A stretch of 64,000 nucleotides of DNA from Niveispirillum lacus (GCF_002251795.1 NZ_NOXU01000030.1:62001-126000); one strand, 5' to 3'; positions 1 through 10,070 are shown, counted from the first letter of the stretch. Notes: generated from the sequence alone by a model not told the origin. Numbers and translations are program-made.

Positions 1-2
1 GC

Positions 3-332
3 GCAGACCTGTTTCGCCCGGACTGGGATGAACTGGTGGCCGACCGGGCAGCGGCCGATGCCCGCATTCTGGCATGGGCAGCAGGCGTGACGCCGGAATG
101 GCTATCGTCACCGCTCACCTATGTCACCAAGTTCAATCCGCATCGCTGGACCCTGCCGGCCTGGCTTTCAGTGACGCATTTCTTCAACCACGGCACCCAT
201 CATCGCGGTCAGGCGACAACGCTGATGATGCAGGTGGGTGTCGATCCGGGCGTGACAGACCTGCCAGTGCTGCCGGGGCTGTTCGACGGCGCGCTGGGTT
301 TGGCGGCGAGCAAGATACCGGTCGCCACTTAG
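3..332 (+). CDS. DinB-family protein, C-terminal part
   Basis: The frame is open from the window edge, so the N-terminus is missing; about 109 residues remain. The run FFNHGTHHRGQ is the characteristic helix of the DinB/YfiT-like four-helix bundle, where histidines bind a divalent metal. Members are often metal-dependent thiol transferases or damage-inducible proteins, but the substrate cannot be told from this fragment. It runs toward the minus-strand hda gene, so the two converge. Confidence in the fold is good; the function is open. Confidence 0.75.
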   Translation, partial: ADLFRPDWDELVADRAAADARILAWAAGVTPEWLSSPLTYVTKFNPHRWTLPAWLSVTHFFNHGTHHRGQATTLMMQVGVDPGVTDLPVLPGLFDGALGLAASKIPVAT

Positions 333-367
333 CAGAGTGGACCTGCGCTACGCCGGGCATCCCGGCA

Positions 368-1093
368 TTAACCACCATCCCCCAAAACCTGCCGGCAGAA
401 TCGCACCGTGATCGGCTTCTTCGCGGCCAGCGCTGCATGGTCCAGGGTGGCGACCACGCGGCGGGCATTGGCGAAGCTGCGTTCGGTGCGGGTCATCAAC
501 CAGTCGATGACATCCTCCCCCACCCGGATCTGCCGGTCGGCGAACAGCTTTACCAGCACCGCCATCAGCAGGGCGTCGTCCGGGGCCGCCATGCCCACGG
601 CGGGGGCGGCCAGCAGGCGGGACCGCAGGTCGGGCAGGCGGATCAGCCAGTTGATCGGTGCGTTCTCCGCCAGCAGCAGCAGATGACCGCCCATCTCTTT
701 GGCCAGATTGTAAAGATGGAACAGGGAGCGTTCCAGGTACGGGTCGCCCGCCACCCCCTGTGCTCCGTCCAGAACGGCGGTTCGCATGGGGCGTAACAGA
801 TCAGGCAGTTCTGCCTCCGCCCGCAGATCATCAATCGACAGGAGATTGCCCCGCGCGCGGGCCCGCCAGATCTGGGCTAAATGGCTTTTGCCGCACCCTG
901 CCGGGCCAAACAGGACCAGGGCCGGGGCTGGCCAGTCCGGCCACGCATCCAGCCAGGCCACGGCATCCTGATTGCCTGGCGCCACCAGGAAATCATCCTC
1001 CCCCATGGCGGAGCGATGACCGAGATCAAGTGGGATCTGCCGTGTGGACAATAAAGAGGGCGGATTGGATGGTGTTGGGGGGGGCGTGGTCAT
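368..1093 (-). CDS. hda: Hda-type regulator of DnaA (DnaA-homologous AAA+ ATPase)
   Basis: The 241-residue protein resembles DnaA domain III without the DNA-binding domain IV. A Walker A motif (FGPAGCGKSHL) lies near residue 65, and a segment with the DnaA pattern RLPDLRSRL lies near residue 155. Hda works with the sliding clamp to stimulate ATP hydrolysis on DnaA and so limit re-initiation; alphaproteobacterial HdaA is essential in Caulobacter. An early QIPLDLG element near residue 19 resembles the clamp-binding motif of the family. It is the last gene of a minus-strand run AI-2E permease, CDP-alcohol-like protein, as in many alphaproteobacteria. Confidence 0.85.
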   Translation of the reverse strand: MTTPPPTPSNPPSLLSTRQIPLDLGHRSAMGEDDFLVAPGNQDAVAWLDAWPDWPAPALVLFGPAGCGKSHLAQIWRARARGNLLSIDDLRAEAELPDLLRPMRTAVLDGAQGVAGDPYLERSLFHLYNLAKEMGGHLLLLAENAPINWLIRLPDLRSRLLAAPAVGMAAPDDALLMAVLVKLFADRQIRVGEDVIDWLMTRTERSFANARRVVATLDHAALAAKKPITVRFCRQVLGDGG

Positions 1094-1138
1094 GGCACAG
1101 CCCCTCCTTTTGCACGGGCTGGAAATCTCAGAACAGGC

Positions 1139-2308
1139 TCAGGGCTTGGGCGGCAGGTCGGCGACGCCGGCACCCCGTTCCGCCCCTTCGGCTGCCGGAT
1201 GGGATAGCAGCGGGTCGGGGGCCAAGTCGAGGGCTGTCGCCGTACCGGTGTCGAACCCACGGTAGAGGCTGCTCTGCATATATTGCCGCAAACCGAACCG
1301 GGCCAGCACCCCAATGACGGCAGCCACAGGAACGGCAAGCAACACGCCGACAAAGCCGAAAAGGGCGCCACCCGCCAGTAAGGCGAACATCACCCAGACG
1401 GGATGCAGCCCTACTTTGTCGCCCACCAGTTTGGGCGTCAGGATGTTGCCTTCGACGGCCTGGCCAAAAAAGAAGATGCCGGCGATCAGGCCAACGCGCC
1501 AGAATTCATCGAACTGGAACAGGGCCAGACCGACACTGGCCACGAATCCGACGATCGAGCCAACGAACGGAATGAAGGACAGCACCCCCGTGATCAGCCC
1601 GATCACCAGACCAAAATCCAGTCCCGCCGCCGTCAGCGCCACGGCATAGAAGATGCCCAGGCAAAGACAGACAGTGGCCTGTCCGCGTACGAAACCGGCC
1701 AGCGTTGTATCCACGGCACGGGCCTGTTCGCGGATCGTGGCGGCATAGGGACGGGGAAGCCAGCCATCTACCGTCGCCACCAACCGGTCCCAATCGCGCA
1801 GCAGATAGAAGGCGACAATGGGCGTGATGAAGATGACCGACAGAATGTCGATGATAGCGACACCTTTGGTCAGAATATTGCGCAGGACATCGGCTGTCCA
1901 CCCAACGGCGGTACCGGCATAACTGCCGGCCGCCTCCCGCAGTTGTTTGACTTCCGCCGCTGGCAGTCGCCGCAAGAAGCGTTGGATGGCAGGCAGGACT
2001 TCCTGTTTGGCCCAGGCAATCCATTGCGGGGCCAGTTCCAACAGTTGGACAAGCTGGGCTTGCAGCAATGGCGCCACCAGCAGCACCGCCAGGATCGCGG
2101 CCAGAAGGAAACCCAGCAATACCAGCGTGGTGGCGGCCCATCGTGGCAGCCCGCGCGTTTCCAGCTTGTCCGCGACCGGGTCCAGCAGATAGGCCAGCGC
2201 CATGCCTGCAACGAACGGCGCCAGCATGGAGCGTAGCAGCCAGACCGTGGCGATGAAGGCAACAAATCCCCACAGCCAGAATTTCCACTGTCGATTGGCG
2301 CGCATCAT
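1139..2308 (-). CDS. AI-2E family (PerM-like) membrane transporter
   Basis: The 389-residue polytopic protein begins with a hydrophobic hairpin (residues about 10-45), has a soluble central segment, and ends with several membrane helices containing the family pattern GLITGVLSFIPFVGSIVG and a downstream NILTPKLVG element. AI-2E/PerM (UPF0118) proteins include the E. coli AI-2 exporter TqsA and Na+/H+ antiporters, so the substrate is not settled. The ATG overlaps the stop of the upstream gene by 4 bases, which implies translational coupling. The C-terminus is a short polar tail. Confidence 0.85.
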   Translation of the reverse strand: MMRANRQWKFWLWGFVAFIATVWLLRSMLAPFVAGMALAYLLDPVADKLETRGLPRWAATTLVLLGFLLAAILAVLLVAPLLQAQLVQLLELAPQWIAWAKQEVLPAIQRFLRRLPAAEVKQLREAAGSYAGTAVGWTADVLRNILTKGVAIIDILSVIFITPIVAFYLLRDWDRLVATVDGWLPRPYAATIREQARAVDTTLAGFVRGQATVCLCLGIFYAVALTAAGLDFGLVIGLITGVLSFIPFVGSIVGFVASVGLALFQFDEFWRVGLIAGIFFFGQAVEGNILTPKLVGDKVGLHPVWVMFALLAGGALFGFVGVLLAVPVAAVIGVLARFGLRQYMQSSLYRGFDTGTATALDLAPDPLLSHPAAEGAERGAGVADLPPKP

Positions 2309-2922
2309 GTGTCCTTGCCCAGATCATCTGTGAGGAACTCGTCCTCCGGCTTCGGACGGTTCACATAGGCCAGGGCCAGGGAGGCAAATGCCAGCCCCAC
2401 CACCAACAGTTCTGTGGGCAGAAGGAACAGATCGACCCCGAAACCCGGCCCCTGGATCAGCAGAAAAAGGATGGCCAACGCGCCCATGGCGACAATATTC
2501 ACATGGAACAGCCAGCGCGGTTCCCGTATCCAGGGGTCATTGCCTGCCGTTTCCGGCAGTTTCTGCCCCAGTGCCAGGACCAGTTCACGCAATAGCACGG
2601 GGATCAGGACCCAGAGCGGCAGCAAGCCCCTGTAAGACAGGGCGCACAACGCCAGAAGCGGCAAAAGCCGATCCGCCAGCCCGTCCAGCAGCCCGCCCAG
2701 CCGGGTGCGGGTCTTGAAAAGCAGGGCGGCCGCCCCTTCCAGCAGGGCGCCCAGCCCTGCCAGCACAAACAGCCAGAAGGCCAGGGTAAAATGGCCGCTA
2801 TAGATCAGCCAACCGATCAGCAGGGCCGACAGAAGCCGCCCGGCCGTGATGCCCATGGTGATGCGGCGCAGCCGTTCCAATGTGGGATCGGTGGCCATGG
2901 GTTCGGGCGCAAGATCACTCAT
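2305..2922 (-). CDS. CDP-alcohol phosphatidyltransferase-like membrane protein with altered active site
   Basis: The 205-residue protein has about six hydrophobic segments and the spacing of the CDP-alcohol phosphotransferase signature D-x2-DG-x2-AR-x8-G-x3-D-x3-D. Aligned here, residue 59 is Ala in place of the first Asp, residue 62 is Glu in place of the second, residue 67 is Leu in place of Arg, while G76, D80 and D84 are kept. Family enzymes use the four aspartates to bind metal and transfer a phospho-alcohol in phospholipid synthesis, so loss of the first may abolish or change activity. It is coupled to the downstream transporter gene. Confidence 0.7.
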   Translation of the reverse strand: MSDLAPEPMATDPTLERLRRITMGITAGRLLSALLIGWLIYSGHFTLAFWLFVLAGLGALLEGAAALLFKTRTRLGGLLDGLADRLLPLLALCALSYRGLLPLWVLIPVLLRELVLALGQKLPETAGNDPWIREPRWLFHVNIVAMGALAILFLLIQGPGFGVDLFLLPTELLVVGLAFASLALAYVNRPKPEDEFLTDDLGKDT

Positions 2923-3011
2923 GGTGCCTCAACTCCGCCGTGGGGTTCCAGGCGGCAGTATGAGGGTTTTCGGAAGGATAACAATGGTCTGGTGGAAAGC
3001 CGGGGAACCAT

Positions 3012-4118
3012 TCACCGCATGGCCCGCAGCACCGGCCCATCGGCTCCGTCCTCCAGCACCAGATCGTGCTGGGCCAGGGCGATGCGCAATTGCGCGATAT
3101 CGCCGGCATGGCGCAGGTCCAGGACGGCGTTACTGCGGGACAGGCTGGTGATTGTTGTCTGAGTGATGGTGTTGATACCGGCCAGACGTCGGCGGATGGA
3201 CAACCACCCGGCCTGATCGGCAAAGCTGGCCGTCAGGGTCAAATCAGACAGGGCACCGCCCGCAATTTGCGTGGCTGCGGTCCAGCGTTCCTCGAACCGG
3301 TGGGTGACCGCTTCCACGGCCGCGCGATGGGTGGGATTGACCGCGTCGCCGGCCTCGCTGGGCAGTGGGGGTTGGGTCAGGCTGAAACTTTCCGCAGGAC
3401 CTGTGGCCGGGTGCAGCGCAACCGTCACCGTCAGGCCCGTCTCTGGTGTACCGCTGGCGACAATCACCGCCACATCGCCCGCCCCGTATCGGTCGGCAAT
3501 ACGGCGCAGGGCCGTTGCATCACCGGCCAGCGCCTGTTCGACGCCGATATCGGCCACATCGGCGGCTTCCCCGAACGGCACCGTTACCGGCACCAGCCCG
3601 CCCTGTTGGGGGGCCAGATCGGCCCAAGCCTGCCGCCAGGCCGTGCCCGTTTGCCACAGGACCGGCGTGCCGCCAGACTGATCCACGGGCAAAACCAGAG
3701 TCGGCTTTGACCGCACCTCGGCGTAAGCGACATTGTTGGCGCGCAGATAGGTGCGCAGAGCGGCGCCGTTGAACCGAATGGCCAGCTTGCCAACATAGCG
3801 GGTTGCTGATGTCCGCTCCTCTTGGATCTCAAAGCTCTGCACCATCCGTTCGATGACGTCGGACGGGACAGGGGGCAGGGCCGTGCGTGTCCCATCGACG
3901 GTCAGCCTGTCGAACAGCAGGTCGAATGCCTTGCGCTGTGCCTCTCGAACGCCCTGATCGCGGGCTAGATTGGCATTGCCGGAGGAAATATCGACACCGA
4001 CATCCCGCACCGTGAACAGGTCGTCCACCGCCTGACCGGAGGCCGGTAGGGCCAGGCCCAGGGCGATCAGGGTGACAGACAGGCTTTTGCGCAGGGCGGG
4101 GGTGCGGATGACCGGCAT
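3012..4118 (-). CDS. DUF2066 domain-containing exported protein
   Basis: The 368-residue product starts with a signal peptide (hydrophobic [16 protein letters not shown], cleavage near residue 30). The following region [20 protein letters not shown] and the repeated two-lobed layout fit DUF2066, a periplasmic family of unknown role commonly found beside purM. The ATG at 4118 was chosen because the signal peptide begins there; the open frame continues much further upstream only as antisense of purM. It is divergent from purM across 111 bases, which should hold both promoters. Confidence 0.75.
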   Translation of the reverse strand: MPVIRTPALRKSLSVTLIALGLALPASGQAVDDLFTVRDVGVDISSGNANLARDQGVREAQRKAFDLLFDRLTVDGTRTALPPVPSDVIERMVQSFEIQEERTSATRYVGKLAIRFNGAALRTYLRANNVAYAEVRSKPTLVLPVDQSGGTPVLWQTGTAWRQAWADLAPQQGGLVPVTVPFGEAADVADIGVEQALAGDATALRRIADRYGAGDVAVIVASGTPETGLTVTVALHPATGPAESFSLTQPPLPSEAGDAVNPTHRAAVEAVTHRFEERWTAATQIAGGALSDLTLTASFADQAGWLSIRRRLAGINTITQTTITSLSRSNAVLDLRHAGDIAQLRIALAQHDLVLEDGADGPVLRAMR

Positions 4119-4229
4119 TGCCTTGAATTCCGATGTTGCTATGTTCGGCGCCAAATCCGGGGTGCGGCAGGCCACCATGGGCTTTCTACCCCACCCCGGC
4201 ACCGTTACGCCAGCAGTGAGGGCCAGGGC

Positions 4230-5288
4230 ATGAGCAGCTATTCCTACCGGGATGCCGGTGTCGATATCGACGCGGGCAACGCACTGGTTGATGCGATCAA
4301 GCCGCTGGCCAAGTCCACCGCCCGGTCCGGCTCCGATGCCGGCCTGGGCGGGTTTGGGGCGCTGTTCGATCTGCGTGCCGCCGGCTTCCATGATCCGCTG
4401 CTGGTCTCCACCACCGATGGGGTTGGCACCAAGCTGAAGGTCGCCATCGACGCCAACAAGCATGACACGGTCGGTATCGATCTGGTCGCGATGTGTGTGA
4501 ACGATTTGGTTGTCCAGGGCGCCGAACCGCTGTTGTTCCTGGATTACTACGCCACCGGCAAGCTGGACGTGACCGCTGGTCGTGCCATCGTCGCCGGCAT
4601 CGCCGAGGGTTGCCGTCAGGCCGGCTGTGCCCTGGTCGGCGGGGAGACGGCGGAAATGCCGGGCATGTATGCCCATGGCGATTATGATCTGGCCGGCTTC
4701 TCCGTGGGTGCCGTCGAACGTTCCCAGGTGCTGATCGGTGACAAGGTCGCCGCCGGCGACGTCGTGCTGGGCCTTGCTTCCAGTGGTGTGCATTCCAATG
4801 GCTATTCGCTGGTGCGCAAACTGGTCGGCGTGTCTGGCCTGACCTATGACAGTGCCTGTCCCTGGGATGCGTCGCGCAGTCTGGGTGACGCACTGCTGAC
4901 GCCGACGCGCATCTATGTGAAGTCGGTCCTGGCCGCCGTGCGCGCCGGCACGGTCAATGCGTTGGCCCATATTACGGGTGGCGGGTTGATCGAGAATATT
5001 CCGCGCGTGCTGCCCGATGGCCTGGGCGTGGATCTGGACGCAGCATCCTGGGACCTGCCGCCGGTGTTCGGCTGGTTGATGAAGACGGGCAATGTCGCGG
5101 CCCCGGAAATGGCCCGCACCTTCAATTGCGGTATCGGCATGGTGGTTGTTGTGCCTGCCGACAAGGCGGATGAAGCCACGCGCATCTTGGCTGATGGTGG
5201 TGAGACGGTGCAGCGTATAGGTACCGTGGTGCCACGTGGCAATGACGGCCACCGTGTTGTGATCACGGGCCTGGAGCGCTGGTCGTGA
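4230..5288 (+). CDS. purM: Phosphoribosylformylglycinamidine cyclo-ligase (AIR synthetase)
   Basis: The 352-residue PurM has family hallmarks: [13 protein letters not shown] at the N-terminus, GVGTKLKVA near residue 65, the ADP-binding [11 protein letters not shown] near residue 137, and [16 protein letters not shown] near residue 185. It closes formylglycinamidine ribonucleotide to AIR using ATP, step five of purine synthesis, in the cytosol. The stop overlaps the GTG start of purN by 4 bases, so the two consecutive purine enzymes are translationally coupled. Length matches the family (about 345-355). Confidence 0.97.
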   Translation: MSSYSYRDAGVDIDAGNALVDAIKPLAKSTARSGSDAGLGGFGALFDLRAAGFHDPLLVSTTDGVGTKLKVAIDANKHDTVGIDLVAMCVNDLVVQGAEPLLFLDYYATGKLDVTAGRAIVAGIAEGCRQAGCALVGGETAEMPGMYAHGDYDLAGFSVGAVERSQVLIGDKVAAGDVVLGLASSGVHSNGYSLVRKLVGVSGLTYDSACPWDASRSLGDALLTPTRIYVKSVLAAVRAGTVNALAHITGGGLIENIPRVLPDGLGVDLDAASWDLPPVFGWLMKTGNVAAPEMARTFNCGIGMVVVVPADKADEATRILADGGETVQRIGTVVPRGNDGHRVVITGLERWS

Positions 5289-5929
5289 GAGTGCGTCTGG
5301 GCGTGCTGATCTCGGGCCGGGGCAGTAACCTGCAGGCCCTGATCGACGCTGCCAGCGATCCCACCTACCCGGCGGAGGTGGCGCTTGTCATCTCCAACAA
5401 GGCGGATGCCGCCGGCCTGGAAAGGGCGCGTGCCGCCGGTATCGCGACCCTGGTGCTAAAGCCGAAGGATTTCGCCAACAAGGCAGCGCACGAGGCGGCG
5501 ATGACAACGGCATTGCAGGAGGCCGGCGTCGGTCTGGTCTGCCTTGCCGGCTATATGCGCCTGCTGTCGCCCGTGTTTGTTGCGGCATGGCACAACCGGC
5601 TGATCAATATCCATCCCTCTCTGCTGCCCTCCTTCCCTGGCCTGGATACGCACGCCCGGGCCATAGAGGCCGGCGTGTGGCTCCATGGGTGCACCGTGCA
5701 TTATGTGCGGGTGGAGATGGATACAGGCCCGATCATCGTGCAGGCCGCTGTGCCCGTCGGTGATGATGACACGCCCGACAGCCTGTCTGCCCGCGTGCTG
5801 GAGCAGGAGCACAAGGCCTATCCCCTGGCCGTGCGGTTGATCGCAGAAGGGCGGGTGACGGTGGAGGGGGATCGGGCTTTGGTAAAGCGGGCTGGGGTCG
5901 CTTTGACGACGGGGTTGCCGGAAGTCTGA
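5285..5929 (+). CDS. purN: Phosphoribosylglycinamide formyltransferase
   Basis: The 214-residue PurN transfers a formyl group from 10-formyltetrahydrofolate to GAR, step three of purine synthesis. It opens with [17 protein letters not shown], the phosphate-binding loop of the family. The catalytic Asn-His pair lies in [13 protein letters not shown] near residue 107, with the catalytic Asp in VEMDTGPII. It starts at a GTG overlapping the purM stop. Order purM-purN is standard in alphaproteobacteria. Confidence 0.96.
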   Translation: MRVRLGVLISGRGSNLQALIDAASDPTYPAEVALVISNKADAAGLERARAAGIATLVLKPKDFANKAAHEAAMTTALQEAGVGLVCLAGYMRLLSPVFVAAWHNRLINIHPSLLPSFPGLDTHARAIEAGVWLHGCTVHYVRVEMDTGPIIVQAAVPVGDDDTPDSLSARVLEQEHKAYPLAVRLIAEGRVTVEGDRALVKRAGVALTTGLPEV

Positions 5930-6162
5930 GAGTGCGTTGCACGACCGGCATCTCTCTTGGCTGCTGCCATAGATCAATCCGACTAACCTGTCCGGAAATG
6001 ATGACAAGGTCGTCATCGATTCTATGGGATTTTTCGAGGCTATATAATCGGCTCTGTCGAGGTACATGACTGTTACCGGCCGTGCGCGGCGCTCGGAATT
6101 CTGGTGGTGGTTCCTATTCACTCAAATCTTGAATGTTCCGTCGAATGCGAAAGCGTGACCTT

Positions 6163-6624
6163 ATGATCGTCCGCCCCGCCACATCCGCTGACCTGCCCTT
6201 CATCCACAGCCTCGCCGTACGTCTGGCCGGTGCTGCCGACCTGTCCTGGCGCAGCGCTGACGAGGTGATGCGCTTCCAGCGACGTTTCATGCATGAGGCG
6301 CTGGAAGTGCCCAAGCCGGGCGCAGTGACCTTCATCGCCGAGGATACGACCGGTGAGCGCCTCGGCTTTGTCCATGCCGAGCCGATGTTGGACATTTTCA
6401 CCGACCAGATCGCCGCCTATGTCCCCTTGATGGCCGTCACGGAGGCATCGGAAGGGCAGGGCGCGGCGCGGACCTTGATGGCGGCTGTGGAGAATTGGGC
6501 CAAAGGGGAGGGTTATGCGTCCCTGTCGCTGGACGTCTTTGCCAGCAACGCACGCGGTCGTGCCTTTTATGCCCGGTTGGGCTATGGGGAGGAGACATTG
6601 CGGCTGGTAAAGGACATTCGGTAG
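6163..6624 (+). CDS. GNAT-family N-acetyltransferase
   Basis: The 153-residue product begins IVRPATSADLPFI, typical of the first strand and helix of the GNAT fold. The acetyl-CoA site reads EGQGAARTLM in place of the usual Q/RxxGxG/A, followed by the C-terminal SNARGRAFYARLGY element. The acceptor substrate is unknown. Upstream starts at 6133 or 6145 are possible in the same frame; 6163 was preferred because it places the conserved domain at the N-terminus. A weak ribosome site leaves this unsettled. About 200 bases between purN and this gene show no other feature. Confidence 0.8.
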   Translation: MIVRPATSADLPFIHSLAVRLAGAADLSWRSADEVMRFQRRFMHEALEVPKPGAVTFIAEDTTGERLGFVHAEPMLDIFTDQIAAYVPLMAVTEASEGQGAARTLMAAVENWAKGEGYASLSLDVFASNARGRAFYARLGYGEETLRLVKDIR

Positions 6625-6716
6625 CACCCCCAACCGTTCGAGAACCCTTGTCAACCGCGTCCCCAACCCTTACACCATCGCGCAGAATTCCGTTGTCTCG
6701 TTCCGGGGAGAAAAAA

Positions 6717-6941
6717 ATGGCCGGCGCTCATGGGCCCGTTGTGGTCGATAAGAAGCTCGTTAAGGAACATGCCGAGGGTTGGCATGCCTTTACCCGGTTC
6801 ACCACCATTGGCGTCATCGCCGTGGTGCTGTTCCTGCTGATGATGCTGCTGCATTTCTTCGTGGGCTGGGGCTATGCGGTGTTGTTCATGCTGGTGGGTT
6901 ATGTCGTGCTGACCATCGCCGCTCTGCTGGGCAAGGTATAA
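6717..6941 (+). CDS. aa3-type cytochrome c oxidase subunit IV-like small membrane protein
   Basis: A 74-residue protein with a charged N-terminus containing KEHAEGWHAFTRFT followed by two hydrophobic segments (about residues 28-50 and 53-72). The HxxxWxxFxxxT pattern ahead of the first helix matches the small subunit IV of alphaproteobacterial aa3 oxidases, though those usually have one helix, so the assignment is moderate. The ATG follows a strong ribosome site GGGGAG at 6705-6710. No oxidase genes adjoin it. A perfect hairpin terminator follows about 70 bases downstream. Confidence 0.6.
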   Translation: MAGAHGPVVVDKKLVKEHAEGWHAFTRFTTIGVIAVVLFLLMMLLHFFVGWGYAVLFMLVGYVVLTIAALLGKV

Positions 6942-7010
6942 AGACGCTTTTGGTCTTTCACGCGACGCCACTCGGCGATTCCTGCGATGAAATACCGGGG
7001 TTTTCTGGGA

Positions 7011-7046
7011 AAAAGGGGCCGCCGGCCATGCCGTGCGGCCCCTTTT
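7011..7046. terminator. Intrinsic terminator between the oxidase subunit gene and lon
   Basis: A perfect 12-bp inverted repeat (AAAAGGGGCCGC at 7011-7022 and its complement at 7035-7046) surrounds a 12-base loop. The right arm ends in TTTT and the left begins AAAA, so it can act on both strands. It isolates lon from the upstream unit. Confidence 0.85.
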
Positions 7047-7225
7047 GCGTCCGCGGCAAACCCGCTAGTACGCCTTTGGCACGGTTCAAGCCCTTGAAGG
7101 GGGGGTGTGGCTGTGCCACGTTAACGTTGACGCCGTCACGGCCGTTTTTCCCGTGCCCATCTGGGGCGGGCGGTTGGTCCAGGCCCAGCGGGGCTGGCGG
7201 CATGAATATAGAAGGCTGACTTAAG

Positions 7226-9634
7226 ATGCTGGACATCCCCCGCGGTGTTCTCTACCCGGTCCTCCCGTTGAGAGACATCGTCGTCTTCCCGCACATGATC
7301 GTCCCGTTGTTCGTGGGCCGTGAGAAATCGGTTCGCGCGCTGGAAGACGTGATGAAGGATGACAAGCAGATCCTGCTGGTCACCCAGAAGAACGCCTCCC
7401 AGGATGATCCCACGCCCGCTGATATCTTTTCTGTGGGCACGATCGGCACTGTGCTGCAGCTGCTGAAGCTGCCTGATGGAACCGTGAAGGTGCTGGTGGA
7501 GGGCGGTAAACGTGCTTCCATCACCAAGTTTGGTGATAATGAGGAGTTTTTCCAGGCTTACGCCGAACTGATCGACGAAAAGGTGGGTGAGGCCCAGGAG
7601 CTGGAAGCTCTCAGCCGTGCCGCCGTGTCTCAGTTTGAGCAATATATCAAGCTGAACAAGAAGATCCCGCCTGAAGTCCTGGTCTCCATCAACCAGATCG
7701 AGGAACCGGGCAAGCTGGCCGACACCATCGCCAGCCACCTCCAGCTCAAGATTCCTGAGAAGCAGCAGTTGCTGGAGACCCCGACGGTCGCCGAGCGGCT
7801 GGAGCGGGTCTATGCCTTCATGGAAGGAGAGATCGGCGTTCTGCAGGTGGAAAAGCGCATCCGCAATCGCGTGAAGCGCCAGATGGAGAAGACCCAGCGC
7901 GAGTATTATCTGAATGAGCAAATGAAGGCCATTCAGAAGGAACTTGGCGAGGGCGAGGACGGCAAGGACGAGGTTGCGGAGATCGAGGAAAAGATCGCCA
8001 AGACCAAATTCAGCAAGGAAGCCCGCGAAAAGGCCCTGGCCGAGGTCAAGAAGCTGCGCACCATGAGCCCGATGAGCGCCGAGGCGACCGTCGTGCGCAA
8101 CTATCTGGACTGGATGCTGTCCATTCCCTGGAAGAAGCGCAGCAAGGTCAAGAAGGACATTAAGGGCGCTGAGGCGATCCTCAATGCCGATCATCACGGT
8201 CTGGAGAAGGTCAAGGAACGCATCCTGGAGTACCTGGCCGTTCAGCAGCGGATGGACAAGGTGAAGGGTCCGATCCTGTGTCTGGTCGGGCCGCCGGGCG
8301 TCGGCAAAACCTCGCTGGGCAAGTCCATTGCCAAGGCCACTGGCCGTAACTTTGTCCGCATGTCACTGGGTGGTGTGCGGGATGAGGCTGAGGTGCGCGG
8401 CCATCGCCGGACCTATATCGGCTCCATGCCCGGAAAGGTCATCCAGGGCATGAAGAAGGCTAAGACCTCCAATCCTCTGTTCTTGCTGGACGAGATCGAC
8501 AAGCTGGGCGCGGATTGGCGTGGTGACCCGTCATCGGCGCTGCTGGAAGTGCTCGACCCAGAACAGAACAGCACCTTTGCCGACCATTATCTGGAAGTCG
8601 ATTACGACCTGTCTGACGTGATGTTCGTCTGCACGGCCAACTCGCTGCGGATGCCGCAGCCGCTGCTGGACCGGATGGAGATCATTCGTCTGGCCGGTTA
8701 CACCGAAGATGAGAAGGTGGAGATTGCCAAGCGCCACCTGATCGCCAAGCAGGTGGCCGATCATGGTCTGAAGGCCGGTGAATTCTCCATCACCGATGAA
8801 GCCCTGCGCGACCTGATCCGCTATTACACGCGCGAAGCCGGTGTGCGCTCGCTGGAGCGGGAAATCGCCAACCTGGCGCGCAAGGCCATCAAAGAGATCC
8901 TGATGAAGGGTCTCGACAAGGTGAAGGTCACGCCGAAGAACCTGGAAAAGTTTGCGGGCGTGAAACGTTTCCGATTCGGTGAGGCAGAACTGGAGGATCA
9001 GGTCGGTGCCACCACCGGTCTGGCCTGGACCGAGGTGGGCGGCGAGATTCTGACCATCGAAGCCGTTATGCTCCGTGGCAAGGGCCGTATCCAGACAACG
9101 GGCAAGTTGGGCGATGTCATGAAGGAATCGGTGCAAGCCGCCGAATCCTATGTGAAGGCCAATGCTCTGAAGTTCGGGATCAAGCCCACGCTGTTCGAGA
9201 AGCGTGACATCCATGTTCATGTGCCGGAAGGGGCGACCCCGAAGGACGGCCCGTCGGCCGGTGTGGCCATGATTACCACCATCGTGTCCGTCCTGACGGG
9301 CATCGCGGTGGCCAAGGATATTGCCATGACGGGGGAGATCACCCTGCGCGGTAAGGTTCTGGCCATTGGCGGCCTGAAAGAGAAACTGCTGGCGGCACTG
9401 CGAGCGGGAATCAAGCGCGTCCTGATTCCCAAGGACAACGAGAAGGACCTGGCCGAAATCCCCGACAATGTGAAAAAGGGCCTGACCATCATCCCGGTTT
9501 CAACCGTTGATGAGGTCATTGCGCAGGCTTTGGTCACGGCACCGGTCGGAATCGAGTGGTCGGAGCCCGAAGAAGTGGCCCAGGTCCCCGGAAAAGCTGG
9601 GGATGAGGAGCGTGACGGCGTGATTCGGCATTGA
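7226..9634 (+). CDS. lon: ATP-dependent Lon protease
   Basis: The 802-residue Lon has the usual order: N-terminal substrate-binding domain (about 1-200), coiled coil, AAA+ module with Walker A GPPGVGKTS near residue 355, and the C-terminal protease domain with catalytic Ser677 in GPSAG and Lys720 in GGLKEK, 43 residues apart as in E. coli Lon. It degrades damaged and regulatory proteins in the cytosol. A CTTGAA at 7093-7098 could be part of a heat-shock sigma-32 -35 element, but the matching -10 is poor. hupB follows, an order widely conserved among proteobacteria. Confidence 0.98.
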   Translation: MLDIPRGVLYPVLPLRDIVVFPHMIVPLFVGREKSVRALEDVMKDDKQILLVTQKNASQDDPTPADIFSVGTIGTVLQLLKLPDGTVKVLVEGGKRASITKFGDNEEFFQAYAELIDEKVGEAQELEALSRAAVSQFEQYIKLNKKIPPEVLVSINQIEEPGKLADTIASHLQLKIPEKQQLLETPTVAERLERVYAFMEGEIGVLQVEKRIRNRVKRQMEKTQREYYLNEQMKAIQKELGEGEDGKDEVAEIEEKIAKTKFSKEAREKALAEVKKLRTMSPMSAEATVVRNYLDWMLSIPWKKRSKVKKDIKGAEAILNADHHGLEKVKERILEYLAVQQRMDKVKGPILCLVGPPGVGKTSLGKSIAKATGRNFVRMSLGGVRDEAEVRGHRRTYIGSMPGKVIQGMKKAKTSNPLFLLDEIDKLGADWRGDPSSALLEVLDPEQNSTFADHYLEVDYDLSDVMFVCTANSLRMPQPLLDRMEIIRLAGYTEDEKVEIAKRHLIAKQVADHGLKAGEFSITDEALRDLIRYYTREAGVRSLEREIANLARKAIKEILMKGLDKVKVTPKNLEKFAGVKRFRFGEAELEDQVGATTGLAWTEVGGEILTIEAVMLRGKGRIQTTGKLGDVMKESVQAAESYVKANALKFGIKPTLFEKRDIHVHVPEGATPKDGPSAGVAMITTIVSVLTGIAVAKDIAMTGEITLRGKVLAIGGLKEKLLAALRAGIKRVLIPKDNEKDLAEIPDNVKKGLTIIPVSTVDEVIAQALVTAPVGIEWSEPEEVAQVPGKAGDEERDGVIRH

Positions 9635-9779
9635 AGTGTGCCGTGAAATCGTGTGAATTGGGTTCCCGCCGCTACCCGCACAAATCCTTGGTGCTGGCGG
9701 CGGAACCTATCCTTACGAATGCCTGGGAACAGTTTTCGGGCATGTGCAACCGATACTCTCTTGATGAGGGGGGCCTTAA

Positions 9780-10052
9780 GTGAACAAGAACGATCTCGTT
9801 GCCGTGGTCGCCGAAGCGGCTGGTTTGTCCAAGGCGGACGCGAACAAGGCCGTGGATGCGGTCTTCGATGGGATCACCGGCGCGCTGCAGAAGGGCGACG
9901 AAGTGCGTCTGGTTGGTTTCGGCACCTTTGCCGTGGCTGAACGCGCTGCTTCCGAGGGCCGTAACCCCCGCACCGGTGAGAAGATTTCCATCGCCGCCTC
10001 CAAGCAGCCGAAGTTCAAGCCCGGCAAGGGCCTGAAGGACGCGCTGAACTGA
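9780..10052 (+). CDS. hupB: DNA-binding protein HU
   Basis: The 90-residue HU starts at a GTG preceded by a GAGGGGGG ribosome site. It has the family helix pair ([20 protein letters not shown]), [11 protein letters not shown], the arm beginning [10 protein letters not shown] with the DNA-intercalating proline, and the C-terminal [12 protein letters not shown]. It bends and compacts DNA as a dimer. The spacing to lon (145 bases) leaves room for its own promoter. Two hairpins follow the stop. Confidence 0.96.
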   Translation: MNKNDLVAVVAEAAGLSKADANKAVDAVFDGITGALQKGDEVRLVGFGTFAVAERAASEGRNPRTGEKISIAASKQPKFKPGKGLKDALN

Positions 10053-10070
10053 GCGACACTGTCGTGGGAA

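Noticed and set aside
4119-5252. Long open frame on the minus strand opposite purM
   Set aside because: It continues from the DUF2066 gene but is antisense to a clear purM, has no signal or domain, and reflects G+C-rich codon bias.
7093-7122. Sigma-32 promoter of lon
   Set aside because: CTTGAA is present, but the -10 region (CCACGTT) does not fit well enough to call.
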